Shown in pieces: positions 34,858 to 44,205 of a stretch of 47,492 bases of DNA (the first letter of the stretch is position 1; each line of letters starts with the position of its first letter). The stretch comes from Alphaproteobacteria bacterium (GTDB lineage Bacteria; Pseudomonadota; Alphaproteobacteria; Caulobacterales; Aquidulcibacteraceae). The stretch spans positions 1 to 47,492 of the forward strand of contig JAPLOL010000034.1 of assembly GCA_026400735.1 (NCBI GenBank), read 5' to 3'. The translations under genes and the position numbers were made by a program. Under the pieces are notes generated by a model. It searched no databases. It was not told where the DNA came from and was given only the letters and a program-made list of their open reading frames with translations.

Positions 34858-35424
34858 TCAGTTTCCGTGGATTGCGGTACGAAAGTCTGCGTCTTCGAAG
34901 AGGTCTGTCACGATGGCAGGGTAAAGCCCGGTGTAGCGGTTCATCGCTTCCGGAATCGCGATCGCACCTATGAATTGCGAGGGCCATTGATCGGTCACAA
35001 CGTGTTCGTGGTCGTACACGACTTGTCCATTGCGGGTCACAATGAAGCGAGCACCGAGAGTGGCCCGGCTTACATCTGAGCCACCGGTCTCAACATGACT
35101 TTGGGTAAGAAAGCCTGAAACCGTTGTGCCGGCGGCGGCGTCGAGTTTGCCTGCGGCGGTTAGCTCAGTTTCCAGCGTTTGGCGCAGATAGTCGGAGAAC
35201 GACCCATTCGGCGCCCGCAGTAATTCTGCGCGAACGCCCACGGTGCGATCCATGCGCTCGGGCAACCCTTCACCAAGCGCAAAGCGTCCGACCGCGAGCG
35301 CGGGCACATCGCTGCTGCGCATGATCTGCACGTTGCCGATCGTTGGGCGATGTTCGGGCGCGGGCGGCATAGTGGTGCAGGCGGCCGCTAACGCAGACGC
35401 CAAGACCAAAAGAAGGGCGCGCAT
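34858..35424 (-). CDS. Predicted lipoprotein
   Basis: A 188-residue lipoprotein: MRALLLVLASALAAAC gives a clear lipobox (LAAAC). The mature domain holds RPTIGNVQIMRSSDVPALAV, a SDYLRQTLETELTAAGKLD helix and a TNGQVVYDHEHV-like strand pair; this is the outline of YajG/LPS-binding-like envelope lipoproteins, but the family is not certain. The ATG at 35424 is chosen because it starts the signal peptide; the longer in-frame reading overlaps the neighbour. It begins 4 bases after the frameshifted gene ends. Confidence 0.8.
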   Translation of the reverse strand: MRALLLVLASALAAACTTMPPAPEHRPTIGNVQIMRSSDVPALAVGRFALGEGLPERMDRTVGVRAELLRAPNGSFSDYLRQTLETELTAAGKLDAAAGTTVSGFLTQSHVETGGSDVSRATLGARFIVTRNGQVVYDHEHVVTDQWPSQFIGAIAIPEAMNRYTGLYPAIVTDLFEDADFRTAIHGN

Positions 35425-35428
35425 CGGT

Positions 35429-36110
35429 TCAGTTCGCCGGTGCTGTCTGAGCCTCAGCAGGCGTTTCCGGCGTGACTTCAGTCGGCGTCGCTTCTGCCGG
35501 AACGTCTGACGCGGGTGTTTCGGTCGCGCCTTCGGCGGGTGGCGTCTCCGCAACAACGGCCGTGGCAGTTGCACCTGGGAAGACTGGGTTCTTTGCGAGA
35601 TTGTTGAGGCCGTGCGCCATGATCTGACGCATAACCGTCTCGATCGCTGCGTTCGCGTTGCGCTCACGGGTTGCGTTCTCCGGCTCGCGCGTATTGCCGA
35701 TCGTGGTGATCATTGTAATAGTCAGCCACCGCCGTTCCGAGCAGACCAAATGTAAGGCCGGTGCCAAACCCACGCTGCGCCGCGTCGGCCTGCGGGACGT
35801 TGTCGATGATCACCGAAAGAATAGCGCCGCCTTCGACCGGACTGGTCGAGACTTCAGAGTAAAAACCGCTTTCGCGAATGTGAGCGAGGATTTTGTCGGC
35901 CAAGAAGTTCGTAGCGCGCGCGTTTGCAGCGCCGCTGGTGCGAAACTCGAAGAGCACCTGAACTGGATGGGTCTCGGTGACTGTCGCGACTTGGTCAGCA
36001 GGCACATCCCCCAATGTGTTCTCGACGAAGAAACGCGCCGCGTGTGCAGCGCCACTCCAAGCGATCAAGGTCATTGCCGCGAATGCTGCGGCCAGAGTTT
36101 TGAATTTCAT
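35429..36110 (-). pseudogene. Probable frameshifted gene for a secreted protein
   Basis: Joining the frame from 36110 to the next frame by skipping one base near 35711-35727 restores a single reading of about 226 residues. It runs signal peptide, the AVADYY segment, then MITTIGNTREPENATRERN, then ETVMRQIMAHGLNNLAKNPVFPG, and a Pro/Glu/Thr tail. The downstream frame has no start codon with a ribosome binding site of its own. The 682-base span is one base over a multiple of three. A sequencing error, a recent mutation or programmed frameshifting would look the same. Confidence 0.68.
35664..36110 (-). CDS. Secreted hypothetical protein, as read in one frame
   Basis: The open frame from the ATG at 36110 gives 148 residues with a signal peptide (cleavage after AHA near residue 24). 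The conserved-looking body includes LADKILAHIRESGFYSEV and FGTGLTFGLLGTAVADYY. After ADYY the reading turns into an unlike, highly charged tail (NDHHDRQYARAGERNP) and stops, which looks like out-of-frame sequence. AGGAGGGG stands just before the ATG. See the longer frameshifted unit at 35429-36110. Confidence 0.65.
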   Translation of the reverse strand: MKFKTLAAAFAAMTLIAWSGAAHAARFFVENTLGDVPADQVATVTETHPVQVLFEFRTSGAANARATNFLADKILAHIRESGFYSEVSTSPVEGGAILSVIIDNVPQADAAQRGFGTGLTFGLLGTAVADYYNDHHDRQYARAGERNP

Positions 36111-36180
36111 GACGGCTCCCCTCCTGTCGGCGAGGAGCCTATCTTACCGTATAGGATACGCAAGCCGATCAGCGGCGGCG

Positions 36181-36783
36181 CTAGAACGGCAGCCAGCCGC
36201 GATTGAGGCGACCGTCGCAACGATCAAGTTGAGCGGCGTACGTGTCGTAATAGCCCTGCACGCGATCGGCCGATGCGAGCAGTGTTCTGTTGCCGCTGTA
36301 CGAGCCGCGCCGATAGCCGCCGCGGCCTTCGTGGTAGGCGAGATAGTGGCTACGCGCGTCTGAGTAGGGGATGCCAAGCTCAGAGTGCGAGATGCTCGTG
36401 TACCAAGAGACGAAGTCAGATGCGTCGCCGAACTCGTTGCGATCTAGGCCGTCATCCCCGCGCGCGCGTTCGTATTCGTCCCATGTGGAGCGCAAAGCTT
36501 GGGCATAGCCGTGCGCACTCGATGCGCGGCGGCCAGGGAAAATGAAGAGGATGCGCCCGCGAGGTGGACGTGCGTTGTGATCAAAGCCGCTTTCTTGGCG
36601 CATGATCGCGAGTTGCAACGCCGGTGGCGCACCCCAGCGGCGCTGGGCATGCTTTACAGAGCGCCACCAGCCTTCTTGGGTCTCAAAGATCTCACAGGCG
36701 TCGCCCGGATCGTCGACGGGATCGTTGGTGACGCAAGCCCCGAGCGAGGCTGTCGCGCCTAGGATGAAGAGGCGGCGGTGCAT
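36181..36783 (-). CDS. SLT-domain (lytic transglycosylase-like) lipoprotein
   Basis: A 200-residue lipoprotein with MHRRLFILGATASLGAC (lipobox LGAC, C17). The lysozyme-like domain has the probable catalytic E64 in LAIMRQESGFDHNARP, followed by AHGYAQALRSTWDEY and later YLAYHEGRGGY. It would cleave peptidoglycan glycan strands from the outer membrane or periplasmic face. The ATG at 36783 is chosen for its signal peptide; a TTG at 36819 would add 12 residues. It follows glnA on the same strand but is separated by a terminator. Confidence 0.87.
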   Translation of the reverse strand: MHRRLFILGATASLGACVTNDPVDDPGDACEIFETQEGWWRSVKHAQRRWGAPPALQLAIMRQESGFDHNARPPRGRILFIFPGRRASSAHGYAQALRSTWDEYERARGDDGLDRNEFGDASDFVSWYTSISHSELGIPYSDARSHYLAYHEGRGGYRRGSYSGNRTLLASADRVQGYYDTYAAQLDRCDGRLNRGWLPF

Positions 36784-36839
36784 GCTTTGCGCTTTACGGT
36801 GCGTCGGGCAGCGCGCCAAGCGGTCGGCGCATATGAAAC

Positions 36840-36863
36840 GGGCCGAGGATTGCTCCCCGGCCC
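36840..36863 (-). terminator. Terminator downstream of glnA
   Basis: A 10-bp stem (gggccgggga/tcctcggccc on the minus strand, one G-U pair) with a GCAA tetraloop lies 27 bases after the glnA stop. The following sequence (gtttcatat) is only mildly T-rich. Confidence 0.75.
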
Positions 36864-36889
36864 GCAGACATTTCGCGAGAAGGCGAGTG

Positions 36890-38293
36890 TTACGCCTTGT
36901 AGTACATGTCGAATTCCACCGGGTGCGGGTGGGTTTCGAAACGATCGAGCTCTTCTTTCTTGAGTTCGATGTAGGCGTCGATCAGGTCGTCGGTCATGAC
37001 GCCGCCCTTCAGCAAGAAGTCGCGATCGCGATCGACTGAGGTGAGTGCTTCGCGGAGCGAGGCGCACACAGTCGGGACGTCTTTCAGTTCTTCCGGCGGC
37101 AGATCGTAAAGGTTCTTATCCAGCGGTTCGCCCGGGTGCATCTTTTTCTCGATGCCGTCGAGACCGGCCATCAGCAGCGCCGTGTACGTCAGGTACATGT
37201 TGCCGGCCGGATCGGGGAAGCGCACTTCGACGCGCTTGGCTTTTGCGCCGGTGCCGTGCGGAATGCGGCACGAGGCAGAGCGGTTGCGCGCAGAGTAGGC
37301 GAGCAGAACCGGGGCTTCGTAACCAGGCACGAGGCGCTTGTAGGAGTTCGTCGTCGAGTTCGCGAAGGCATTGATCGCCTTTGCGTGCTTGATGACGCCG
37401 CCGATGAAGTAGAGGCAATTTTCGCTGAGATCGGCATAGCGATCGCCGGCGAACGTGTTGTTGTTGCCCTTCCAGATGGACATGTGCACGTGCATGCCCG
37501 AGCCGTTGTCCTTAAAGTACGGCTTCGGCATGAACGTCGCGGACTTGCCGTACGATGCAGCCACTTGGTGGATGATGTACTTATACAAGTTCATGTTGTC
37601 GGCCATCGTGACCAGCGTGTTGAACTTCAGGCCAAGTTCGTGCTGCGCGGGCGCGACTTCGTGGTGATGCTTCTCGGGGCGCATGCCGAGCTGGCCCATG
37701 ATCTCGAGCATTTCACCGCGCATATCTTGCAGTGAATCGATCGGCGGCACTGGGAAGTAGCCGCCCTTCGGGCCTGGGCGGTGACCGAGGTTGCCGCCTT
37801 CATACGGCTTGTTGGTGTTGAACGGCAGTTCGGTGGAGTCGAACGAGTAGCCGGTGTTGTGCGGATCGGTTGACCAGCGCACGTCGTCGAACACGAAGAA
37901 CTCAGCTTCCGGGCCAACGTAAGCAACATCGCCGGCGCCTGACGACTTCACGTACGCTTCGGCGCGCTTAGCGATGCCACGTGGACAGCGCGAGTAAGGT
38001 TGCAGCGTGCCCGGCTCGAGAATGTCGCAGAACATTGCGAGCGTTGTTTGCTGATAGAACGGGTCGATGTGTGCGCCTGCTGGATCAGGGCGCATGACCA
38101 TGTCGGACTCGTTGATCGCCTTCCAACCGGAGATGGACGAGCCGTCAAACATCGTGCCTTCGGTAAAGATGTCCTTGTCGATCATGGACACATCGAAGGT
38201 GACGTGTTGCATCTTGCCGCGAAGATCGTTGAACCGCAGGTCAACGAATTGGACTTCTTTGTCCTTAATCAGCTTCAGAATTTCTTCTGACAT
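36890..38293 (-). CDS. glnA: Glutamine synthetase type I
   Basis: A 467-residue GSI. Metal and ammonia site blocks are present: [23 protein letters not shown] and [12 protein letters not shown]. The adenylylation site is Y396 in NLYDLPPEE, so activity is probably controlled by GlnE through PII. GGGGGAG lies 7 bases before the ATG. It is directly downstream of glnB, with 96 bases between. Confidence 0.97.
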   Translation of the reverse strand: MSEEILKLIKDKEVQFVDLRFNDLRGKMQHVTFDVSMIDKDIFTEGTMFDGSSISGWKAINESDMVMRPDPAGAHIDPFYQQTTLAMFCDILEPGTLQPYSRCPRGIAKRAEAYVKSSGAGDVAYVGPEAEFFVFDDVRWSTDPHNTGYSFDSTELPFNTNKPYEGGNLGHRPGPKGGYFPVPPIDSLQDMRGEMLEIMGQLGMRPEKHHHEVAPAQHELGLKFNTLVTMADNMNLYKYIIHQVAASYGKSATFMPKPYFKDNGSGMHVHMSIWKGNNNTFAGDRYADLSENCLYFIGGVIKHAKAINAFANSTTNSYKRLVPGYEAPVLLAYSARNRSASCRIPHGTGAKAKRVEVRFPDPAGNMYLTYTALLMAGLDGIEKKMHPGEPLDKNLYDLPPEELKDVPTVCASLREALTSVDRDRDFLLKGGVMTDDLIDAYIELKKEELDRFETHPHPVEFDMYYKA

Positions 38294-38389
38294 CGGAAAC
38301 TCCCCCGAGCGTTTTTGTTGATATGACTGGGCGGCGCGCGTCTCGGTACGGCGGCGTCCCTAAAAAGAATCAGTTCGCTCTGGTGCGGA

Positions 38390-38803
<414 letters not shown>

Positions 38804-38911
38804 TTAACGTGCTGCCGGCGTTGGGGAGGGCGAGGCAGGCGCCTCATTCAGAGGCGCCGCTGCACAATCAAACGGCTGGCGCGTGCGAACGGGCGCCATA
38901 AGGTTCATGAA

Positions 38912-39484
38912 ATGACGCGCTTGTTCTTGATCCGGCACGGTGAGCCTGAGGCGGCCTGGGGCGGGGCCGTGGATGACCCTGGCCTATCTGAAGGAGGGCG
39001 CGCGCAGGCGGATGTCGCCGCGGCCGCTTTGGCAGGCTTCGGCCCGCTCGCAATCTTGTCTTCGCCTATGCGTCGATGCCGGGAGACTGCCGCGCCGTAC
39101 GAACGCAAGACGGGGTTGGCAGCGCGCGTTGAGCCCTCGGTAAGCGAAGTCGTCGCGCCTGCGGGCGTGACGGACCGCCGGTCGTGGTTGCGCGCAAATT
39201 TTCCCTGGGACTCCGGCGTCGCGCGCCGCCAATGGAGCGATGTTGATCCGGCCTTGCGGGGCTGGCGAGACAGCGTTTCGTCGTGGGCCTGCAGCATGAG
39301 GCAAGACGCAGCAGTGTTTTCGCACTTCATCGCGATCAACGCACTCGCCAGCGTCGCTATGCGCAGCGATGACACGATCGTTTGCGCGCCGGGCTATGCT
39401 TCGATCACCGAGTTTGAAGTGCGTGATGGCGGACTTTACCTCATCCGGCTTGGTGACAGCATGGTGCAAGGCGAAGTGCGTTGA
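38912..39484 (+). CDS. Histidine phosphatase family protein
   Basis: A 190-residue phosphoglycerate-mutase-like protein. The catalytic RHG motif is in LFLIRHGEPE near residue 9, with DDPGLSEGGRAQAD following and SSPMRRCRETAAP as the second block. The later FSHFIAINALAS carries the usual second histidine. The substrate is unknown. It is divergent from glnB and overlaps the following gene by four bases (TTGA). Confidence 0.88.
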   Translation: MTRLFLIRHGEPEAAWGGAVDDPGLSEGGRAQADVAAAALAGFGPLAILSSPMRRCRETAAPYERKTGLAARVEPSVSEVVAPAGVTDRRSWLRANFPWDSGVARRQWSDVDPALRGWRDSVSSWACSMRQDAAVFSHFIAINALASVAMRSDDTIVCAPGYASITEFEVRDGGLYLIRLGDSMVQGEVR

Positions 39485-40953
39485 GCTGCGAGATTATCAG
39501 CGTCGAAGAGATGCGCGCCATTGATGAGGGGAGCGCCGCCGCTGGCGTCTCCACGCGCGTACTGATGGAAAATGCCGGGCGTGCGGTGGCTGAAGCGATC
39601 GTGCAGCGCTTTGCGCAGCAGCCCACTGCAGTGCTGTGCGGCCCGGGCAATAACGGTGGCGACGGTTGGGTCGCCGCGCGCGCCTTGCGAGACATGGGCT
39701 GGCCGGTTTGGGTCGAGACGCTCGTTCCGCGCGATGCGCTTAAGGGCGATGCACTCGACGCGGCAAACGCGTGGCGCGGCGAGACGTTCGATCTCGGCAA
39801 GAACGGACACAGGGCCGAACTTTACATCGACGCACTTTTCGGCGCGGGCCTTTCGCGGCCCCTAGATGGGGAAGTTGCGCGTCTTGCGACTGTGCTGCCA
39901 GCCGAGCGAGTTGTCGCCGTCGACGTGCCGAGCGGCATCAATGGCGATGACGGAAATCCTCTTGGATCAGTGTGTTTTGAGGCGGCGCTCACCGTGACGT
40001 TCGTTCGTAAGAAACCTGCCCACGTTCTCATGCCGGGGCGCGCCTGGTGTGGTGAGGTGGTTGTCGCGGATATTCGCGCGCCCGAGAGCGTTGTGGCCGC
40101 GCAGAAGGTCACGCTCTTTGAAAACGATCCGGCGCTTTGGAGGGCGCCATGGCCAGATGCAGATACGCACAAGCATGAGCGCGGGCATGTGATGGTTGCG
40201 AGCGGCGCTCACACGCGCACGGGCGCCGCGCGGTTGTCCGCGCGGTCAGCTCTGCGCGCAGGCGCGGGGCTGGTGACTGTGATTTCGCCGAGCGACGCAC
40301 TGGCGGAGAATGCGGCGCAGCTCACAGCGATTATGCTGCGTGAAGCGAATGGCGAAATTGACTTCGCAGAGGCAGCGCGCACGGCGCAGGCAATGGTGAT
40401 TGGCCCAGCCTTCGGCACAAGTGATGCGCACTACAAACTGTTGCTTGCCGTGCTTGATGCAAAGCCTCGCTGTCCGCTGGTGTTGGATGCTGATGCGATC
40501 ACGCTGCTTGCCCCTCTTACTCATGGCCTCGACGCGCGCGATGTGATGACGCCGCATGTGGGTGAGTTTCGGCGAGCGTTTCCCGGCATTTGGGGCAGCG
40601 CCGCAAACCCGATCGATGCAGCACGCGCGGCGGCGGCTTACGCGCGCTGTGTTGTACTACTCAAAGGGCCTTCGACAGTGATCGCCTCCCCGGACGGACG
40701 CGCTATCGTCAACACCACAGGGACGCCGTTCCTGGCGACGGCCGGTTCTGGTGACGTTTTGGCCGGTTTGATCGCTGGGCTGATCGCCCAAGGGACAGCC
40801 AGCTTTGAAGCGGCTGCTACAGCAGCGTGGGTGCATGGCCGCGCCGGCGAAGTGTTCGGCCCAGGGCTGACCGCGGACGATCTCCCCGATATTTTACCGC
40901 TTATATTCAATATGTTGGCGCCCGCGCACCTGAAGCGCAAACCCGTGGGTTGA
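39481..40953 (+). CDS. nnr: Bifunctional NAD(P)H-hydrate epimerase / ADP-dependent dehydratase
   Basis: A 490-residue metabolite-repair enzyme that restores damaged NAD(P)H hydrates. The N-terminal YjeF epimerase domain shows LMENAGRAVAEAI and CGPGNNGGDGWVAARAL. The C-terminal ribokinase-like dehydratase domain shows HKHERGHVMVASGAHTRTG, LDADAITLL and GSGDVLAGLIAGLIAQG. TTG start overlapping the phosphatase stop; an ATG at codon 11 (ATGCGCGCC) is the nearest alternative. Confidence 0.93.
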   Translation: MSCEIISVEEMRAIDEGSAAAGVSTRVLMENAGRAVAEAIVQRFAQQPTAVLCGPGNNGGDGWVAARALRDMGWPVWVETLVPRDALKGDALDAANAWRGETFDLGKNGHRAELYIDALFGAGLSRPLDGEVARLATVLPAERVVAVDVPSGINGDDGNPLGSVCFEAALTVTFVRKKPAHVLMPGRAWCGEVVVADIRAPESVVAAQKVTLFENDPALWRAPWPDADTHKHERGHVMVASGAHTRTGAARLSARSALRAGAGLVTVISPSDALAENAAQLTAIMLREANGEIDFAEAARTAQAMVIGPAFGTSDAHYKLLLAVLDAKPRCPLVLDADAITLLAPLTHGLDARDVMTPHVGEFRRAFPGIWGSAANPIDAARAAAAYARCVVLLKGPSTVIASPDGRAIVNTTGTPFLATAGSGDVLAGLIAGLIAQGTASFEAAATAAWVHGRAGEVFGPGLTADDLPDILPLIFNMLAPAHLKRKPVG

Positions 40954-41027
40954 TCGGACCTGTTTTGGACCCAGTTTTTGCGTTAACCCTTAGGATTGGG
41001 ACGCGTGCTCCGTGAGGGGGAAGACTT

Positions 41028-41711
41028 ATGGTTTGGTGGTGGTGGATTATTCCGGGCTTTGTGGCCGTGATTGGCTTGGCGTTCGCGCTGAGCGGCCTCG
41101 GCTGGATGTTCCGCGGCCGGCCAGTTAAAGGCGGACGAGGCGTCCTTGGCGGCGCTGTTTTCCTCGGCATCGGCGCGCTTATTGGGCTGCTTGGTCTCAA
41201 TGTGCAGAGCTACCACCGGCTGACCTACGAGCGCCCAGTCGCGACGATCGAGATCAGTCAGAAGGGTCCGCAATTGTTTGAGGCGGTGGTGGTGGAGCCG
41301 CCGACTGAGCAAGACCCAAACGGGATTTCGCGCACGTTTGAAGTCCATGGCGACGAGTGGCGCATGGAAGCGCGCGTGCTGCGTTGGAAGCCTTGGGCCC
41401 AGATATTGGGCCTCGATTCACAATATCGGCTGGATCGCTTCTCGGGTCGCTACACCGACACGCAACAAGAGCTGAATGCCGAACGCAGTGCCTACGATAT
41501 CCGTCCGGAACGCCAGTCTGGCATCGATCTGTGGCCACTCGCGCGCGAGTACAGCCGCTACGCCCCGATGGTGGACACACTCTACGGCTCGGGCGCCTAC
41601 ATGCCGATGGCCGAGGGCGCTCGCTACGAGGTTCGGATCACTCAAAACGGCCTGATCGCGCGTCCGACCAACGAAGTGGCCGCTGAGGCGTCGTCGAGCG
41701 GCTGGAATTAG
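41028..41711 (+). CDS. Conserved-looking membrane protein of unknown function
   Basis: A 227-residue protein with two N-terminal transmembrane helices (about residues 3-25 and 40-60) and a larger, probably periplasmic, domain. The domain holds YERPVATIEISQKG, a W-R-M-E-A-R-V strand, and LDSQYRLDRFSGRYTD. Similar proteins are sometimes labelled efflux-pump components, but nothing here supports transport. It stands alone in a short run before a tRNA on the other strand. Confidence 0.75.
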   Translation: MVWWWWIIPGFVAVIGLAFALSGLGWMFRGRPVKGGRGVLGGAVFLGIGALIGLLGLNVQSYHRLTYERPVATIEISQKGPQLFEAVVVEPPTEQDPNGISRTFEVHGDEWRMEARVLRWKPWAQILGLDSQYRLDRFSGRYTDTQQELNAERSAYDIRPERQSGIDLWPLAREYSRYAPMVDTLYGSGAYMPMAEGARYEVRITQNGLIARPTNEVAAEASSSGWN

Positions 41712-41715
41712 GCGG

Positions 41716-41733
41716 ACGGGGCCTCGGCCCTGT
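41716..41733. terminator. Weak hairpin between a membrane protein gene and tRNA-Leu
   Basis: A 7-bp stem (acggggc/gccctgt, one G-U pair) with a CTCG loop lies between the two convergent transcripts, followed on the plus strand by tcggtctt. Confidence 0.4.
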
Positions 41734-41742
41734 TCGGTCTTA

Positions 41743-41827
41743 TGGTGCGGACGGCGGGACTCGAACCCGCACGCCTCACGGCGCTGGAACCTAAATCCAG
41801 TGCGTCTACCAGTTCCGCCACGTCCGC
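41743..41827 (-). tRNA. tRNA-Leu (anticodon UAG)
   Basis: On the minus strand the acceptor gcggacg pairs with cgtccgc. The anticodon stem ctgga/tccag holds the loop tttaggt, giving anticodon TAG, which reads CUA and wobbles to other CUN codons. A long class II variable arm, a normal T arm (ggttcgagtcc), and an encoded CCA follow. Confidence 0.97.
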
Positions 41828-41985
41828 TGGATCGCGCCCCTTTAGGGGTAGGGCGCGCCTGCGTCCACCCGTCATGGCGGGGCCGTGGACTCTGCCAAAG
41901 CGGGATGCCATAAGCCCGCCTTTCCTGAATTCAGCGTCGCGGCAAAGGATTTGCAGCCTCGGCGCGTATGTCGAAAGCACGTCTA

Positions 41986-43368
41986 ATGCAGCTCACCGAG
42001 AGCCGGTCTGAAGGTCTTCTGCGCGTTTACGACGTCGTCATTCCGGCGGCCGATCTGCAGCAAAAACTCAACGCCAAAATCGCGGAAGTTCAGCCGCGCG
42101 TGCGCATCAATGGCTTCCGTCCGGGCAAGGTGCCGGTCAGCCACATCCGCAAAGTCTACGGCCCAGGCATGATGCAAGACATCATCAACGAGGCTGTCCA
42201 GAACTCGACCAAGGAAGGTCTCGCCAACGTGCGTGCGGCCTCCGAGCCCTCGCTAGACGTGAAGAGCGACATGCAGAAGGTCATGGCGGGCGGCGAAGAC
42301 CTTAAGTTCGAGTTGTCGCTTGAAGTGATGCCTGACTTCGAACCGGCAGATCTGGGGTCGATCAAGATCACGCGCCCGACGGCCGCAGTCACCGACGAGC
42401 AAGTCAATGACGCGCTGAATGAATTGGCGAAAGCGCAGCGTGGCTTCGAAGAGAAGAGCGGCGCTGCGGTAGACGGCGACCAATTGGTCATCGACTTCCT
42501 TGGCCGCATCGACGGCGAAGCATTTGATGGCGGCGCGGCGAACGACGCCGAAGTCACGATCGGCGCAAACCGCTTCATTCCAGGCTTTGAAGAACAACTC
42601 GTCGGCGCCAAAGCTGGCGACGATCGCGTGCTCAAGGTGACGTTCCCGGAAGACTATCCGGCGGCGAACCTCTCAGGCAAAGCGGCGGAGTTCGAAACCA
42701 AAGTGAAGACAGTGCGCGGCCCGAAAGAGGGCGCGCCGGATGATGCTTGGGCGACGCAGCTTGGGTTCGACAGCCTCAATGCCGTCAAGGAAGCGCTGAA
42801 AGAGCGCATTGAAGCGGACCACAAGCAGCAATCGCGCGCGAAGGCGAAGCGTCAGATGTTTGATCAACTCGATGAGAAGCACGACTTCGAATTGCCGCCC
42901 CGAATGGTCGAAGCTGAGTTCAGCCAGATCTGGCGCCAAGTCGAGCAGGATAAGGCGCAAGGCCGTCTTGATCCGGCTGACGAAGGCAAATCCGAAGACG
43001 ATCTGAAGGGCGAGTATCGCGACATCGCCGAGCGCCGCGTGCGCCTCGGACTGCTGCTCGCCGAAATTGGTCGTCGTCACAAACTCGAAGTGTCAGACGA
43101 AGAAGTGGGCCGCGCGATCTCGGCGCAGGCGCGCAACTTCCCCGGCCAAGAGCAACAAGTGTTCGACGCCTACCGCCGTAACCCGCAACTGGTCGCCCAG
43201 GTCCGCGCGCCGCTCTACGAGGACAAGGTGGTCGACTACATGATGGAGCTGATTAACGTCACCAATCAGACCGTCAGCCGAGACGAGCTCTTCTCTGACG
43301 ATGAGCCGCCGACGCCAGCGCCGGCCAAGAAAGCTAAGAAAACCAAGGCTGCGAAGGCCGAAGACTAA
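41986..43368 (+). CDS. tig: Trigger factor
   Basis: A 460-residue ribosome-bound chaperone and peptidyl-prolyl isomerase. The ribosome-binding tail region has RVRINGFRPGKVPVSHIRKVYG. The FKBP-type domain spans about residues 150-240 (GDQLVIDFLGRIDGEAFDGG, FIPGFEEQLVGA). A helical C-terminal domain and a Lys/Ala-rich end follow. The ATG at 41986 gives the family's MQLTESRSEGL start; an ATG 18 bases earlier is also open. It precedes clpP as in many bacteria. Confidence 0.96.
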   Translation: MQLTESRSEGLLRVYDVVIPAADLQQKLNAKIAEVQPRVRINGFRPGKVPVSHIRKVYGPGMMQDIINEAVQNSTKEGLANVRAASEPSLDVKSDMQKVMAGGEDLKFELSLEVMPDFEPADLGSIKITRPTAAVTDEQVNDALNELAKAQRGFEEKSGAAVDGDQLVIDFLGRIDGEAFDGGAANDAEVTIGANRFIPGFEEQLVGAKAGDDRVLKVTFPEDYPAANLSGKAAEFETKVKTVRGPKEGAPDDAWATQLGFDSLNAVKEALKERIEADHKQQSRAKAKRQMFDQLDEKHDFELPPRMVEAEFSQIWRQVEQDKAQGRLDPADEGKSEDDLKGEYRDIAERRVRLGLLLAEIGRRHKLEVSDEEVGRAISAQARNFPGQEQQVFDAYRRNPQLVAQVRAPLYEDKVVDYMMELINVTNQTVSRDELFSDDEPPTPAPAKKAKKTKAAKAED

Positions 43369-43397
43369 ACGTTAAGCCTCACTGCAGTAGGCGGGGC

Positions 43398-43425
43398 TTG
43401 CGGGACGCGTGTAAGCGTCAAATAT
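43398..43425 (+). promoter_or_regulatory. Candidate clpP promoter
   Basis: TTGCGG (43398-43403) and AAATAT (43420-43425) are 16 bases apart, about 48 bases before the clpP ATG. This is a plain pattern match. Confidence 0.35.
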
Positions 43426-43472
43426 GAAGCGCTCCGGGGTCGTTTGATTCCGGGCGCGCCCGAAAGGTCCCT

Positions 43473-44117
43473 ATGAAGACGTTCGATCCTATCGCCACCT
43501 ACGCCGCAATCATCCCATCGGTGATTGAGCAAAACAGCCGCGGCTCCTGGAGCCCGGACATTTTCTCGCGTTTGTTGCGTGAACGGATCATCTTCATCAA
43601 CGGCCCGATCGAGGACAACCTCGCTTCCGTTGTCGTCGCGCAGCTGCTTTTCCTGGAATCGGAAAGCCCCAAGCGCGAAATCGCGATGTACGTGAACAGC
43701 CCGGGCGGCATCGTCACGTCCGGCCTCGCGATCTACGACACCATGCAATACATCCGCAGCCCGATCTCGACGGTCTGCATCGGCCAAGCCGCGTCGATGG
43801 GCTCATTGCTGTTGGCATCAGGCGAGAAAGGTTTGCGCATCGCGCTGCCGAACGCGCGCGTGATGGTACACCAACCATCGGGCGGCTTCCGCGGACAGGC
43901 TTCGGACATCGAACGCCATGCCGAAGACATCATCGCTACCAAGCGTCGGTTGAACGAAATTTATGTCAAGCATACGGGGCAACCGTATGAGCGCGTCGAG
44001 AAGACGCTCGATCGCGATCACTTCATGACGGCCGAAGAAGCGCAGAAGTTCGGAATCGTCGACCGCGTCTATGAAAAGCGCGATCTCCCAGAAAGCGGCT
44101 TAGCTGGCGCTGCCTAA
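43473..44117 (+). CDS. clpP: ATP-dependent Clp protease proteolytic subunit
   Basis: A 214-residue serine protease subunit. The triad is visible: S108 (GQAASMGS), H133 ([13 protein letters not shown]) and D182 ([11 protein letters not shown]). It assembles into 14-mers fed by ClpX or ClpA; in Caulobacter ClpXP drives cell-cycle protein turnover. The presumed clpX start is 3.4 kb downstream, with three paralogous secreted-protein genes between. Confidence 0.97.
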   Translation: MKTFDPIATYAAIIPSVIEQNSRGSWSPDIFSRLLRERIIFINGPIEDNLASVVVAQLLFLESESPKREIAMYVNSPGGIVTSGLAIYDTMQYIRSPISTVCIGQAASMGSLLLASGEKGLRIALPNARVMVHQPSGGFRGQASDIERHAEDIIATKRRLNEIYVKHTGQPYERVEKTLDRDHFMTAEEAQKFGIVDRVYEKRDLPESGLAGAA

Positions 44118-44205
44118 CACGTACGTAAGCGTCAGCGGCTGTTGCCGCGCAACGTTGTGACCACCGGCGTTAGCCGCTACGGTTTGCCCAGAATAGGGGT
44201 AAGCC

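Noticed and set aside
40937..40980. Possible terminator after nnr with a TTTTT tract
   Set aside because: The flanking sequences pair over only about five bases with a large loop.
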